Below are positions 1 to 10,260 of a stretch of DNA of 64,000 nt, piece after piece. Source of the DNA: Orychophragmus violaceus (taxonomy: Eukaryota; Streptophyta; Magnoliopsida; Brassicales; Brassicaceae); contig CM058236.1 in NCBI GenBank assembly GCA_030180135.1, forward strand, positions 59,733,728 through 59,797,727, written 5' to 3'. The notes beneath the pieces are model-generated. The model made no database searches. It was not told the DNA's origin and worked only from the letters and a program-made list of their open reading frames with translations. A program made the position numbers and the translations under genes. Numbering within the stretch: position 1 is the first letter of the stretch; each line of letters opens with the position of its first letter.

Positions 1-1328
1 AGAAACGTTCGGTTTTCCTCATTAGGTTTAAACCGTTTTGTATTAATGTTATACATTGGCGCAGATTGATCGAGTATGTAAAGCCCATTCGAAAGAGGGG
101 CAGAACCATAGAACAAATTGTTGCGATTGAAGGAACATAATTTATTCTTAACTGAAAAATCATAACCTTCCAAATCCAACAAAGAAATTGAAATAATATT
201 TCTGCTTATAGCAGGTACAAAATAACAATTATTCAGTTCTAAAATCAATCCCGAAGGTAAAGACAACAAGTATGTGCCTACAGCTAGTGCTGAAACTTTC
301 GCTCCATTCCCAACTCGTAGCTCCACTTGTCCTTGCTTCAGCCTTCTACTGTTGCTGAGTGCCTGCATATTAGTACAAATATGAGCCCCACAACCAGTAT
401 CCATGACCCATGAGGTATTATCAGAAGTAGTTGTATTAACTTCTATAACAAAAATACCTGATGAAGAAGTCTCGAAAGTCTTCTTCTTCAATTCCTTTAG
501 ACCTTCCTGGAATTTCTTACAATCTCTTCTCCAATGCCCCAGTTCTTTGCAGAACCTGCACATGTCAGTAGGCCCAGCCTTGGACTTGGGCTTGGGCTTT
601 GGCGTGTCCTTGTCCGCGACTTGGACAGCCTTGGCCTTTCCCTTATCCTTAGCAGAGGATTTCTTAAACCCCTTGCCCTTTTGCACCATAAGCACATTGG
701 GGTCCTTGGCGGTTTTCCTCAAGTTGGGCTCTGCAGTCTTGAGCATTCCGTGAAGCTCAGGTAGTGTCTTACTCAAGCCATGCATGTTAAAGTTCAGAAT
801 GAACTGATCATAGCTTGCAGGTAAAGACTGCAGAATGATGTCGCAGGCAAGTTCCTGGCTGATTGGGCAGTCGAGTTTCTGAAGATGATCGAGATAACCC
901 ATCATCTTCAAGACATGAGGACTCACTGCCGCATTCGCAGCCAACTTACAGTCCAAGAGGTTCTTAACTGTCTGGAACCTCTCGGTCCTAGCCTGCTCCT
1001 GAAAAAGCGATTTCAGGCTTGCCATTATCTCGATGGGAGACAATACACTTTCGAACTGTTTTTGCAGCTCAGGAGTCATTGTCACCAACATCAGGCAATA
1101 GACATCATTTTCATCTGACGAATGCTTTTCCCAAGCATTGTGCAGAGTCCTGGCAGCATTGGCAAGAGGCCTCTCGGGGAGGGGATCTCGAAGGACATAA
1201 TCCTTCTTCTCCTGCTTTAGGACCAGCCTCAAGTTCCTAGACCATGTCAGGAAGTTCGTTCCAGTCAGCTTCTCCTTCTCGAGAACAGACCGGATCGAGA
1301 ATGTGTTTTGTGTGCTTGTAGTAGTCAT
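1..1328 (-). CDS. Copia gag-protease polyprotein, N-terminal third (partial)
   Basis: The ATG is the complement of 1326-1328 and the frame runs off the left edge, giving about 442 residues. The protein matches the first third of the intact Copia-3 polyprotein with only scattered substitutions. It holds an N-terminal UBN2-type gag domain, a lysine-rich stretch, a CX2CX4HX4C zinc knuckle (CRFCKELGHWRRDC in Copia-3) and the DTG aspartic protease active site, and it stops just before the GAG-pre-integrase motif. Gag forms the particle and the protease cuts the polyprotein. Whether the rest of pol is intact cannot be seen here. Confidence 0.85.
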   Translation of the reverse strand, partial: MTTTSTQNTFSIRSVLEKEKLTGTNFLTWSRNLRLVLKQEKKDYVLRDPLPERPLANAARTLHNAWEKHSSDENDVYCLMLVTMTPELQKQFESVLSPIEIMASLKSLFQEQARTERFQTVKNLLDCKLAANAAVSPHVLKMMGYLDHLQKLDCPISQELACDIILQSLPASYDQFILNFNMHGLSKTLPELHGMLKTAEPNLRKTAKDPNVLMVQKGKGFKKSSAKDKGKAKAVQVADKDTPKPKPKSKAGPTDMCRFCKELGHWRRDCKKFQEGLKELKKKTFETSSSGIFVIEVNTTTSDNTSWVMDTGCGAHICTNMQALSNSRRLKQGQVELRVGNGAKVSALAVGTYLLSLPSGLILELNNCYFVPAISRNIISISLLDLEGYDFSVKNKLCSFNRNNLFYGSAPLSNGLYILDQSAPMYNINTKRFKPNEENRTF

Positions 1329-1860
1329 ATCTGAAATATATAAATAAAAAGGTTATTAGTTATTATGTTCAAAATGACTAATCTCATATTAAAATTTAAT
1401 ATGATTAATCACGCATTATATTCAATAACATAAGTTACACTCAATAGAATATAATGATTCCAAGATCCACATATAACTAAGATTAAAGTGGGCCACTGGC
1501 CGTCACCAAACCTTAGCTTATATCGGTAAGCCCTATATCGGCTAATTATATCCGTGATATAATTCTTGGTTGTGAATCTGGGCCCGAGGCCCAATCCACT
1601 CTGATGTCTCAAGGCCCGGGACTCCCGATGGCCTAGTCAAGAAAACCGGACTATACAGTCATGTAATCATTAATGTCTGGGACTCCCAATGACATTTATG
1701 AATCACAAACCGTCTTACCCACGCAAAAACAGACATCCTCACACTGTAAGGCCATGAATGCAATTGAATGGGCTTTGACAGCTGACATAGTCTGGACAAG
1801 ACATCCAACGCTTGATATTATTTGAGGTTCGTAGGTTTATTAAAATTCATTCCCAAAATA

Positions 1861-2030
1861 GAAAATTACTATTTCGGGAAACTTTCTATTTTTGGAAACC
1901 TACTATTTTTGGAAACTTTCTAAAATTGGAAACTTTCTAAAAACGGAAACTTTCTAACTTTAGAAATTTCTTAAAATCCAAAACCCGCAAATTCAGAAAC
2001 TTCTATTATAAGAAACTTTCTAATTTCAAA
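1861..2030 (-). repeat. 17-bp tandem array in the Copia-1 leader
   Basis: This is a run of about ten copies of a unit containing AGAAAGTTTCC (seen here as GGAAACTTTCT), the counterpart of the array at 9567-9728 in Copia-3. The core GAAAGTTTC is a near-palindrome. It lies in the untranslated leader between the motif block and the gag start. Confidence 0.75.
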
Positions 2031-2472
2031 ATTTCGGAAACTTTAATTTAAAATCGACTTTATAATTTTATAAAATAAATTTTAAATTGATCTGAAGAAA
2101 GACTCAAATAACTGGCCCAATTGTTTTAACTTCTTGGCCCGAGGCCCAAGAATTGGTCAATGTCCAAGACATGACCCAATTGTCCAATTAATTGACATAA
2201 CCGGTCTGGTTCATTAAAACTGGTCTAACCAAGTTTTAATTACTACGATGACCACAATTGTCAACCGGTTATTTACTAAACCGGAATTTCTCAATTTATT
2301 TGGTCCAACCAAATCAAATTAGAAATTCCTTGTTTAGGCACTAAATCCAATATTTCTTTCGACATTGGATTTCTTATCCCGGTTTAACCAGACTTAATAA
2401 AATTATTAAATCTGTTTATTAAACCGAGACGTTTAATTTTAATTAAATTAAACCGAGCCAAAAACCCTAACC

Positions 2473-2680
2473 GCATCGATCGATGCTCACAGCATCGATC
2501 CTGCAACGATCGTTCATCGATCCTGCATCGATCGATGCTCTTACGTGTGCACGAACGGTTAACAGGTTTGGCCGAGAGATTCTCATGAGATCCATGCGAT
2601 CGTCTGAACGATCCATGCGATCGCGGTCAATCTCTCGCGACTGCAACGATCGATCCTTGCATTGCATCGATCGATGCAAT
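2473..2680 (-). promoter_or_regulatory. CGATCG palindrome block in the Copia-1 leader
   Basis: Perfect palindromes GCATCGATCGATGC occur at 2473-2486, 2525-2538 and 2664-2677; the last extends to a 20-bp palindrome at 2661-2680. Between them are single-mismatch cores. Core centres at about 2498.5, 2509.5, 2520.5 and 2531.5 are 11 bp apart, close to one helical turn. The close relative Copia-3 has a different block in the same place. A protein-binding role is inferred. Confidence 0.6.
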
Positions 2681-2875
2681 GCGATCTCAGTCGATGCAAA
2701 ATCAGTTTAGATCACATACCAAATCAATATAGTTTGGTCATGCGATTTTTAAACAGTTTGTTTAGGATTCAATTCTTGTTTCTTAAGTGTTTTAATCTTA
2801 TCAGTAGATTGATTCAAAAACACCTCTTTAAACAATCCTAAACATGAATCTAAACAAGAAAAACCAGAACCTAAA

Positions 2876-2887
2876 GCTCTGATACCA
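2876..2887 (-). other. Primer binding site of Copia-1
   Basis: On the minus strand this reads TGGTATCAGAGC, complementary to the 3' end of plant initiator tRNA-Met, directly inside the LTR edge at 2889. It fixes the orientation of the element. Confidence 0.9.
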
Positions 2888-2888
2888 C

Positions 2889-3560
2889 TGTTGGAACGTT
2901 TAGATGAATCCTGATTCAATTCCAGATTCAGATTATCCTAAACATGCGATCTAGGTTCTTCTCAGAATAGAAACAAATGATGATCTCACCTTATACCTGT
3001 TATTGCAGCGGAAGAAGATGGTATGTCTGAGATCAGAGAAACACCGAGGGATGAATCCTCCAAAGGTTCACACACGCTTTCACAGGAAACAACTGCTAGA
3101 CCACAAGGGGAACTCGGCGCAGAGAGAGAGAGTTTACGGCTCAAGTGTTAGGGCTAATCAGTCTGAAACTCGAGTTTTATGACACAAAACTCGTCCTGTT
3201 CCGTTTGGGCCATTTGGCCCAAATACCAATTAACTCGTCGGTGTTTGCGCACTGCATCGATCGTTGCACCTTATGCATCGATCGATGCACAGTGGCTAAA
3301 CCTTTTATTCTCTCTTAGTATAGTAAATGCCTAGCACTTTTACTGTACTTCTGATTAACCGTTCCTACACATTTTCCTGTTAGCTTAGGCGTGTGACCCA
3401 TATGGGATCATATAATAAAGGCAATAAGTCCAAGACTTATAGATCATGAGCGGACTCTAGCAAGCCATCATGACCCCCAGTATTATATGACTTATGTCTG
3501 ATCTTGACATACTCTTACTTTCTAGAGACAGTACCGAGATTACTGGACACAATTCCAACA
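2889..3560 (-). repeat. 5' LTR of Copia-1 (672 bp)
   Basis: On the minus strand it begins TGTTGGAATTGTGTCC at 3560 and ends next to the primer site at 2889. The first 150 bases or so closely match the Copia-3 LTR, but the middle differs and carries the CGATCG pair at 3254-3288, which Copia-3 LTRs lack. Confidence 0.88.
3254..3288 (-). promoter_or_regulatory. Paired CGATCG palindromes in the Copia-1 LTR
   Basis: GCATCGATCGTTGC (3254-3267) and GCATCGATCGATGC (3275-3288) have core centres 21 bp apart, two helical turns. The same spacing recurs in three other element families in this window. Confidence 0.65.
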
Positions 3561-3892
3561 CGATCGACACACATCTTGTGTCGACCGACACACCCAATGG
3601 TGTCGATCGACACACCTCATTAAAACTCATATTCAATGTGTATCCAATACACATCGACCAGACCATATGCCAATGATCAATCCCTTATGAACTATGTCCA
3701 ACTTGCTTAGGTGTGTGACCCTGTAGGTTCACACGATACTGGAAATGAGTTATAACTCATTTGTCATAAGAGGTTTCTAGCAAAACATTATGACTACCCA
3801 GTATCACATGAATTGTCTGATCTCGACAATACAACTATCTCCAGAGTGAGTACAATGTGATTTCAGGACATAATGCTAACAATCTCCCACTT
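3561..3892 (-). repeat. 3' LTR of Copia-2, inner part only
   Basis: This matches the outer half of the Copia-2 5' LTR (17590-17910). It starts at the polypurine tract side (TGTTAGCATTATGTCC on the minus strand from 3892) and is cut at 3561 by Copia-1. It keeps CGATCG-type cores centred at 3563.5, 3584.5 and 3606.5 (steps of 21 and 22 bp). The first of these is the palindrome in which Copia-1 inserted. Confidence 0.85.
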
Positions 3893-4639
3893 GTACTGGA
3901 ATCACCTATTCCTACAATCCCTTCGTCTATATATCTCGATATGGCATAAGGCAAGAGATTGTGTCATCCTTATTATAGCCAACATCATGTTCATCGAACT
4001 CCTGATCAATACTGATATAACAAACGACTGACAATCACCTCGTTTGAGCACGGCCATGCATTTTCTCAGTATCAAATCTTCGATGGGCCCTGAGATATTT
4101 ATCTCCCGTTACTTGGGAGGGACAAATCCCATCTTGTTCCATCCCTGTTTCTACACATACTTCATGATACGCATAAGCAATGCCGTTATAGCCGCCAGTT
4201 ACGGAACGACGTTTGACAAGGTCAAAACGCACCAATTCATATGCTAGAAAGCATGATGAACTCAGGTCTAAGGACTATACTCTATAGTCGTAATGAGAAC
4301 CTCCCATGACACTGATATAACTATCCTGTGGAGTTCTCATTAGCGGGTCATGTCCGATCATATGTTCACCAACACATATCTATGTGATTGACTGTGATAA
4401 TCATATCATTGACTCCATGAAACTTAGTCCAACAATCACCTCACATGCTAGTCTCGCGCGGTTATTAGTGTCCCACTTCAATAACCGTGACTAGGGACAA
4501 TCATAATTTATGTCATCTTTTACTTATAGGGTTTCACGATCAAGTCCTCAACTTGATGACCTATATGATGACCATAAACTACTTTGAGACTATTACTTAA
4601 TTATCCAATAATTAAATAATACTGATGTCAGTTTAACTT
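3893..4639 (-). other. 3' untranslated region and polypurine tract of Copia-2
   Basis: The polypurine tract (minus-strand ACAAGTGGGAGAT, 3893-3905) directly precedes the 3' LTR and primes plus-strand DNA synthesis. The rest resembles the 3' untranslated region of Copia-3 (14480-15090). I see no reading frame worth calling. Confidence 0.7.
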
Positions 4640-7023
4640 ACATAAACACTACCATAGCACTACCATAGCATCTCTTCAGATATCTTATACCTACAGCAAC
4701 AGAATAAATTTCGTGCTTAGGTTGTGGGAGAGTCTGCAGTGTTTTTGATTGAAACAATTCCAACAAACCACACCGCCATTCAGATAAAAGCACTAATCTA
4801 CGGTCCACTGCTTGGAGCCTTTCCAACAGATAGCACCGCTATTCAGACAAAAAGACATGACCAGGTGGGAACCGGGAATCGTCTTTGTCCGTCTAACTAC
4901 TTTCAATTGGTTCGTCACTTCCTTAGTTCACCACGAACCTATCCTTAGTGTTCCTCAAACACTTGGGATATTTCTGGTAACTGTTCAGTGACTATTACCG
5001 GAACATAATGGTATTTTCTCGTCATGCTATATTCGTAGGCTGCATCTAGACGAGCACAAAATATGGCATTCATGATGGATTCTGTTGCAGCAGCATTAGG
5101 AATCACACTCATCAATACTAGTTCAGCCAGTGTTCAAAAACACTTCATCTTGCTAATATTGTTACTAGCTCAGCCAGTGTCCAAGACACTTCATCTCGCT
5201 TAGATTATTGCCATAAGACCTTTGGTATGAAGCCATTCTTGGAATCAAACACATTAGAACTGTCCAATACCTTATCAACGTAAGGATTTTACACGACCCA
5301 ATTAGCCTTTCTGATCCATTCCAATAGATCCTTATTCCAAGAACTTTTACGGCCTTCTCCCATGTCTATCGTTAAACTTGACTTCCGACCCAAATCTTGA
5401 CAAGACTTTAGCGTCGGAACGTTGTTTATGAGATTAGGTACATTACGTACATACGGTGTGAGAATTGCAATTACGCTCCCACTAGTCTTCTTGTAAACGC
5501 ATGGTTTCATTTCTATTATGATCAAGTCAAAACTCTTGACCACATTATCAGAATGTTGATTCCAACTCCAAGATGTTTGCTTCAATCCAGAAATGGATCG
5601 GTGAAGCTAACATGCATACCCAGCCAATTTTTCGGAGTTGGGGCTCACCATCGTCTTTTTGACTTTCGCATGCTCGTCACTTTTCAATGATCAACAGATC
5701 ACGACAATCGGCTACGAGAAATCACTCTCAAGTTAGTGACGGATCCTTTTGGATCTGCGAATTTCAGGCTCCATAGGTGTAGATCCTACAGCACTTTGTA
5801 GATCTCACCGCTGCTCTCCCTCAACAGGTTGAGCAGCCTCCTGTGTTTATCGAATTTCTTCGATCTGTACTTTTACTCCCACTGTTCCTTTTGAAAGCAT
5901 GATCTTTCTCAAAAGACACAATTCCGAACAACAAAACTTTGTTCTCGGATTGGTCATAAAAGTACTAAGCCTCGGTTTCCCTAGGACAATCAGCGAGGTG
6001 GAACTTATCAGATTTGGGTTCAAGCTCATTAGCTGTCATTCCCAAATTATCAGAAACAACTTACTTGAAAAACTTCCAGTCCACATTCAATGTGGTGTCT
6101 TTCAATTGATTCTGATTGAAACCCTTTTCTGCACAAAGACAGACATTTTAGAACGTATTCTTAAATGATTATGGAAGATTCCTGTGACTCATCATTAATT
6201 GGAGCATATCTAATAAGATCCGATTCATTCTGTCAGATGATCACCCAATTCTTGACTCAAGTATTTTTCCTCCGCGATTCAATCGAGGATCTCAATACTA
6301 CTGTCAAATCGGTTCTACACTTCATCTTGGAACTCCTCAAGGGATTCCTGCTCGTGTCTCATCAAATGAACACAACCATACTTTATTGATGCCATCAATA
6401 AGGTAATGAAGTACAGAAGATTTCCTCTGGCACTAATGCTCGTTGGGCCGCATACATCAGTATGTGTAAGGCCCAATAAGCCTCTGGCCCGTTTCCTTTA
6501 GCTCTGCTAAAAAGGCTTTAGTCATTTGGTCCAGTAAACAGAATTCATATCTCAAATGATTAATAATCGAATGAGTCCAAAACTATGGATCTTCTGAATC
6601 CGCTTCACTCTTTATGGTTAAACGACTATGCCAAGGAAAAGTCGAGTTCGAGTCATCAGACTTAAACCTTTAGTATTTGCGTTATATTCAAAATTACGCT
6701 GGTTTAAGATATAAAACCCATTCCAAACGGGGTGCTACCATATGATATTTCATTAAGATCTAAAGAACAAAACTTGTCTTTTATAAAATGAAAAACATCC
6801 AAATTCTTTACAAGAAAATGAAAGACATCTCTGCACAAGGCAGATACATAGTAGCAATTACTTAATTTCTAAAACCAAGTATGAAAGACTCCTACAAGTG
6901 GAGAATCTCTACGGCTCATGCAGCAACCATTGCTTCATACCAGACACGCAGTTCCACTTGTCCTTTCTTCAATGTTCTACTGTCGCTTAGGTCCTGCATA
7001 TTTCAAAAATATGAGTACCACAA
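4640..7023 (-). pseudogene. Degenerate Copia pol (protease, integrase, RT, RNase H remnants)
   Basis: Comparison with the Copia-3 protein finds decayed pieces in the right order on the minus strand: protease area near 6890-7020, integrase core near 6330-6560 (still readable as homologous to the stretch around the first catalytic Asp), RT near 5280-5590 (a CVYKK(S/T)SGS stretch survives), then the RT end and RNase H area to about 4640. Stops, frameshifts and deletions interrupt every domain. A small tandem duplication of about 50 bp lies near 5116-5210. No enzyme can be made from it. Confidence 0.75.
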
Positions 7024-7890
7024 CTAGTATCCAATACTCATGTAGAACTTGAATAATAACACAATACCTGAAGAAGAGGTACCATACATCTCCTTCATCT
7101 CTTGTGAATCTTCCAGGAATTTAATGCAGTCTCTCTTCCAATGCCCTGACTCATCGCAGTAGAAGCACTTTCTAACACCAGATGGGCCTGACTTGGGCTT
7201 ATAAGATGACACAGGCTTATCCTGATTCCAAATCTGGACGGCCTTGCCTCTACCCTTGCCAACACAAGATTTCTCAAATCTTTTACCCTTTATGATGTCT
7301 TGCTCTGCTGTTTTGAGCATGCCATGCAGCTCAGTCAACGTCTTCGTCAAGTTATTCTTGATATAGCTTTTAATAAACTTATCATAACTAGACGGCAGTG
7401 ACTGCAGAATGATGTCAGTAGCCAACTCTAAGCTGACAGGACATTCCAGTTTCCCCAGGTTATCAATGTAACCCATCATTTTAATGACATGAGGACTTAC
7501 TAGAGCATCCTCTGGTAGCCTGCACCCAGTGAGAGACTTCACCATCTGGAATCTCTCAACTCGTGCCAGATCCTGAAACTTCAGTTTCAGGCTGGTGATC
7601 ATCTCTATTGGCGACTCCATGTTCTCGTATTGACTCTTCAAGTCCGAGTTCATGGTAGCCAACATCAGACCACGCACATCTACCACATCAACATAATGCT
7701 TATTCCAAGCATCATATACTGCATGCGAACGATTGGTCCCAAGCCTTTCTGGAAGAGCCTTTTCAAGAACATAGTCCTTGCTCTCCTGCTTGAGAATGAA
7801 TCTCAAATTCCGGTACCAATCCAGGAAATTCGATCCATTTAACTTGTCCTTCTCAAGGACGGATCGCAATGAGAAAGTAGTCATAGACAT
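7024..7890 (-). pseudogene. Copia-2 gag, open but cut off from pol
   Basis: A 288-residue open frame begins at 7890 with MSMTTFSLRSVLEKDKLNGS, close to the Copia-3 start. It has the UBN2-type gag domain (about residues 20-190) and a zinc knuckle (CFYCDESGHWKRDC, near residue 240) and ends shortly after, in place of the protease. Gag would assemble particles and bind RNA. It is the only part of Copia-2 still open, so it could in principle give a Gag-only product, though it has lost its continuous link to the leader because Copia-3 inserted 53 bp upstream of the start. Confidence 0.7.
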
Positions 7891-7938
7891 AAGATGAAAT
7901 CCAAGAAAACAAAGATTTAGTTATGTATATCATGAGAA

Positions 7939-7943
7939 ATCTT
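7939..7943. repeat. Target site duplication of Copia-3, left copy
   Basis: ATCTT flanks the element on both sides (7939-7943 and 15736-15740). This proves the exact ends and a normal integrase-driven insertion into the Copia-2 leader. Confidence 0.95.
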
Positions 7944-8585
7944 TGTTGGAATTGTGTCCAGCAATCTCTGTACTGTCTCTATAAAGTAAGAGTATGTCAG
8001 TGATCAGACATAAGTCATACAATACTGGGGGTCATGATGGCTTGCTAGAGTCCGCTCATGATCTATAAGTCTTGGACTTATTGCCTTTATTGTATGATCC
8101 CATATGGGTCACACGCTTAAGCTAGCAGGAAATAAAGTAGGAACGGCTTAGCAGAAGTACGATAAAAGTGCCAGGCATTTGTCGTACTAAGAGAGAAAGC
8201 TTAATGGGTCTGATTAAATCCATGGGATTTAATCAGATTGGCATTTGGGCCCAAAAGCCCAAAAGGGAAAGAGAAGGCTTTTATAAGCTAAAAGCCAAAG
8301 CTCTTTCTCCTTAACCCTAGCCTCCCCAGCCGCGCCTCTCTCTCTCTTCTGCGCCCCATCTCCTCGTGGTCTAGCAGCCAGTTTCCGGTGATTGCGTGTG
8401 TGAGCCTTTGGAGGATTCATCTCTTGGTGTATCTCCCTGATCTCTGACCTGTTCATCAATTCCGCTGCAACAAACAGGTAAAAGGTGAGATCATAATGTT
8501 TCTAAATAAGAACACCTAGATCTAATGCATGTTTAGGTTGATATCAATATGAGAATTGAATCAGGATCAACCGAACAATCCAACA
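7944..8585 (+). repeat. 5' LTR of Copia-3
   Basis: It begins TGTTGGAATTGTGTCC and ends CAATCCAACA. A TATA-like TTTATAAG lies near 8279-8286, followed by a pyrimidine-rich stretch where transcription could start. The LTR contains no CGATCG core, unlike that of its close relative Copia-1. Confidence 0.95.
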
Positions 8586-8586
8586 G

Positions 8587-8598
8587 TGGTATCAGAGC
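8587..8598 (+). other. Primer binding site of Copia-3
   Basis: TGGTATCAGAGC, one base inside the LTR end, pairs with initiator tRNA-Met to prime minus-strand synthesis. Confidence 0.93.
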
Positions 8599-8760
8599 CA
8601 GGTTCTTAGGTTTCTTGTTTTAGATTCATGTTTAGGTTGTTTAATCTGTTTAGAATTGTTTTTGAATCAATTACTGATAAGATAAAACAGTTAAGAAACA
8701 TAATTGAACCCTAAACACACAAGAAAAATCGCAAAACATGAGCTATATGACTCAGATTTG

Positions 8761-8960
8761 CGATCGGCCAAAGATGGATCGACCGGCTTGGCCGGTTGGT
8801 TTTACGGCCGTGAGGTATGGCCGGTTGGGTCGGAATCGGACGGTCGGGATGACCGGTTGGGTCGATCGGCCGAGTGATCGCATGGCGATCGCGTCCGATC
8901 GCGACGTCCCGATCGCGTCCCGGCTGTCGCGTGCGTCGCGTCCCGATCGCTCGGCGATCG
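8761..8960 (+). promoter_or_regulatory. GC-rich CGATCG block in the Copia-3 leader
   Basis: CGATCG cores centred at about 8763.5, 8865.5, 8888.5, 8898.5, 8912.5, 8946.5 and 8957.5, plus near-cores (8778.5, 8877.5), lie in a block far richer in G and C than its surroundings. Several steps are 10-12 bp, about one helical turn. The 76-bp-plus arginine-rich open frames here are by-products of the repeated GATCGCG sequence. Copia-1 has a different CGATCG block at this place. Confidence 0.55.
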
Positions 8961-9566
8961 TGGAGCGTCCGTCCGTGCTGCCTCCTACCGTCCCGCGTGA
9001 CCGAGCGTACCGTCCGGCTGCCGTGTCGATCTCGGATCGATTGCGTGCGGCTTGACGGCTGACGTGATTGCGTAAAACTTACGATTAGGTCGTAATCGGT
9101 TTACGTGATCAGTCGGTTCGTTTCGGTTAATGGTTCGGTTTAAAACTTGATTAAAAATCAACGTTTCGGTTTAATAAACAGATTTAATAATTTTATTAAG
9201 TCTGGTTAAACCGGGATAAGAAATCCAAAGTCGAAAATTGGATTTAGTGCCTAAACCAGGAATTTCTAATTTGATTTGGTTGGACCAAATAAATTGAGAA
9301 ATTCCGGTTTAGTAAATAACCGGTTGACAATTGTGGTCATCGTAGTAATTAAAACTTGGTTAGACCAGTTTTAATGAACCAGACCGGTTATGTCAATTAA
9401 TTGGACAATTGGGTCATGTCTTGGACATGGACCAATTCTTGGGCCTCGGGCCAAGAAGTTAAAACAATTGGGCCAGTTAATTGAGTCTTTCTTCAGATTA
9501 ATTTAAAATCTATTTTATAAAATATTAAAGTCGATTTTAAATTAAAGTTTCCGAAATTTTAAAATT

Positions 9567-9728
9567 AGAAAGTTTCTTAAAATAGAAGTTTCTGAATTTG
9601 CGGGTTTTGGATTTTAAAGAAATTTCTAAAGTTAGAAAGTTTCCGGTTTTAGAAAGTTTCCAATTTTAGAAAGTTTCCAAAAATAGTAGGTTTCCATAAA
9701 TAGAAAGTTTCCCGAAATAGTAATCTTC
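9567..9728 (+). repeat. 17-bp tandem array in the Copia-3 leader
   Basis: Units containing AGAAAGTTTCC or a variant begin at 9567, 9584, (one decayed), 9618, 9634, 9651, 9668, 9685, 9702 and 9719, a strict 16-17 bp step. The array lies 530-700 bp before the gag start, in transcribed untranslated sequence. Confidence 0.8.
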
Positions 9729-10260
9729 TATTTTGGGAATGATTTTAATAAACCTACGAACCTCAAATAATATCAAGCGTTGGATGTCTTGTCCAGGCTA
9801 TGTCAGCTGTCAAAGCCCATTCAATTACATTCATGGCCTTACAGTGTGAGGATGTCTGCTTTTGCGTGGGTAAGACGGTTTGTGATTCATAAATGTCATT
9901 GGGAGTCCCAGACATTAATGATTACATGACTGTATAGTCCGGTTTTCTTGACTAGGCCATCGGGAGTCCCGGGCCTTGAGACATCAGAGTGGATTGGGCC
10001 TCGGGCCCAGATTCACAACCAAGAGTTATATCACGGATATAATTAGCCGATATAGGGCTTACCGATATAAGCTAAGGTTGGGTGACGGCCAGTGGCCCAC
10101 TTTAATCTTAGTTATATGTGGATCTTGGAATCATTATATTCTATTGAGGGTAACTTAGGTTATTGAATATAATGCGTGATTAATCATATTAATTTTTTAA
10201 TACGAGATTAGTCATTTTGAACATAATAACTAATAACCTTTTTATTTATATATTTCAGAT

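Larger units (their letters stand above)
1..3560 (-). mobile_element. Copia-1: Copia LTR retrotransposon, 5' part
   Basis: On the minus strand the order is LTR (2889-3560), initiator-Met primer site, long leader, then gag-protease reading out of the window at position 1. The coding part and most of the leader are close to collinear with Copia-3 (position x here matches 11589 minus x there across the whole coding part, with no net indel). The LTR is only partly alike and the leader block at 2473-2700 is unrelated. The LTR outer edge at 3560 abuts the remnant of the Copia-2 3' LTR, so this is an insertion into Copia-2. The likely duplicated target is cgatc (3561-3565); its partner lies outside the window. 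Confidence 0.9.

Noticed and set aside
8229..8459. 76-codon minus-strand frame in the Copia-3 LTR (also 15379-15609)
   Set aside because: It is duplicated only because the LTR is; it is antisense to the transcript and has no domain.
8738..9055. 105-codon Arg-rich frame in the Copia-3 leader
   Set aside because: It arises from repeated GATCGCG sequence; the composition is extreme and it is absent from Copia-1.
9567..9728. Heat-shock elements in the 17-bp array
   Set aside because: A heat-shock element needs GAA and TTC separated by two bases; here the palindrome has three, so the match is not good enough.
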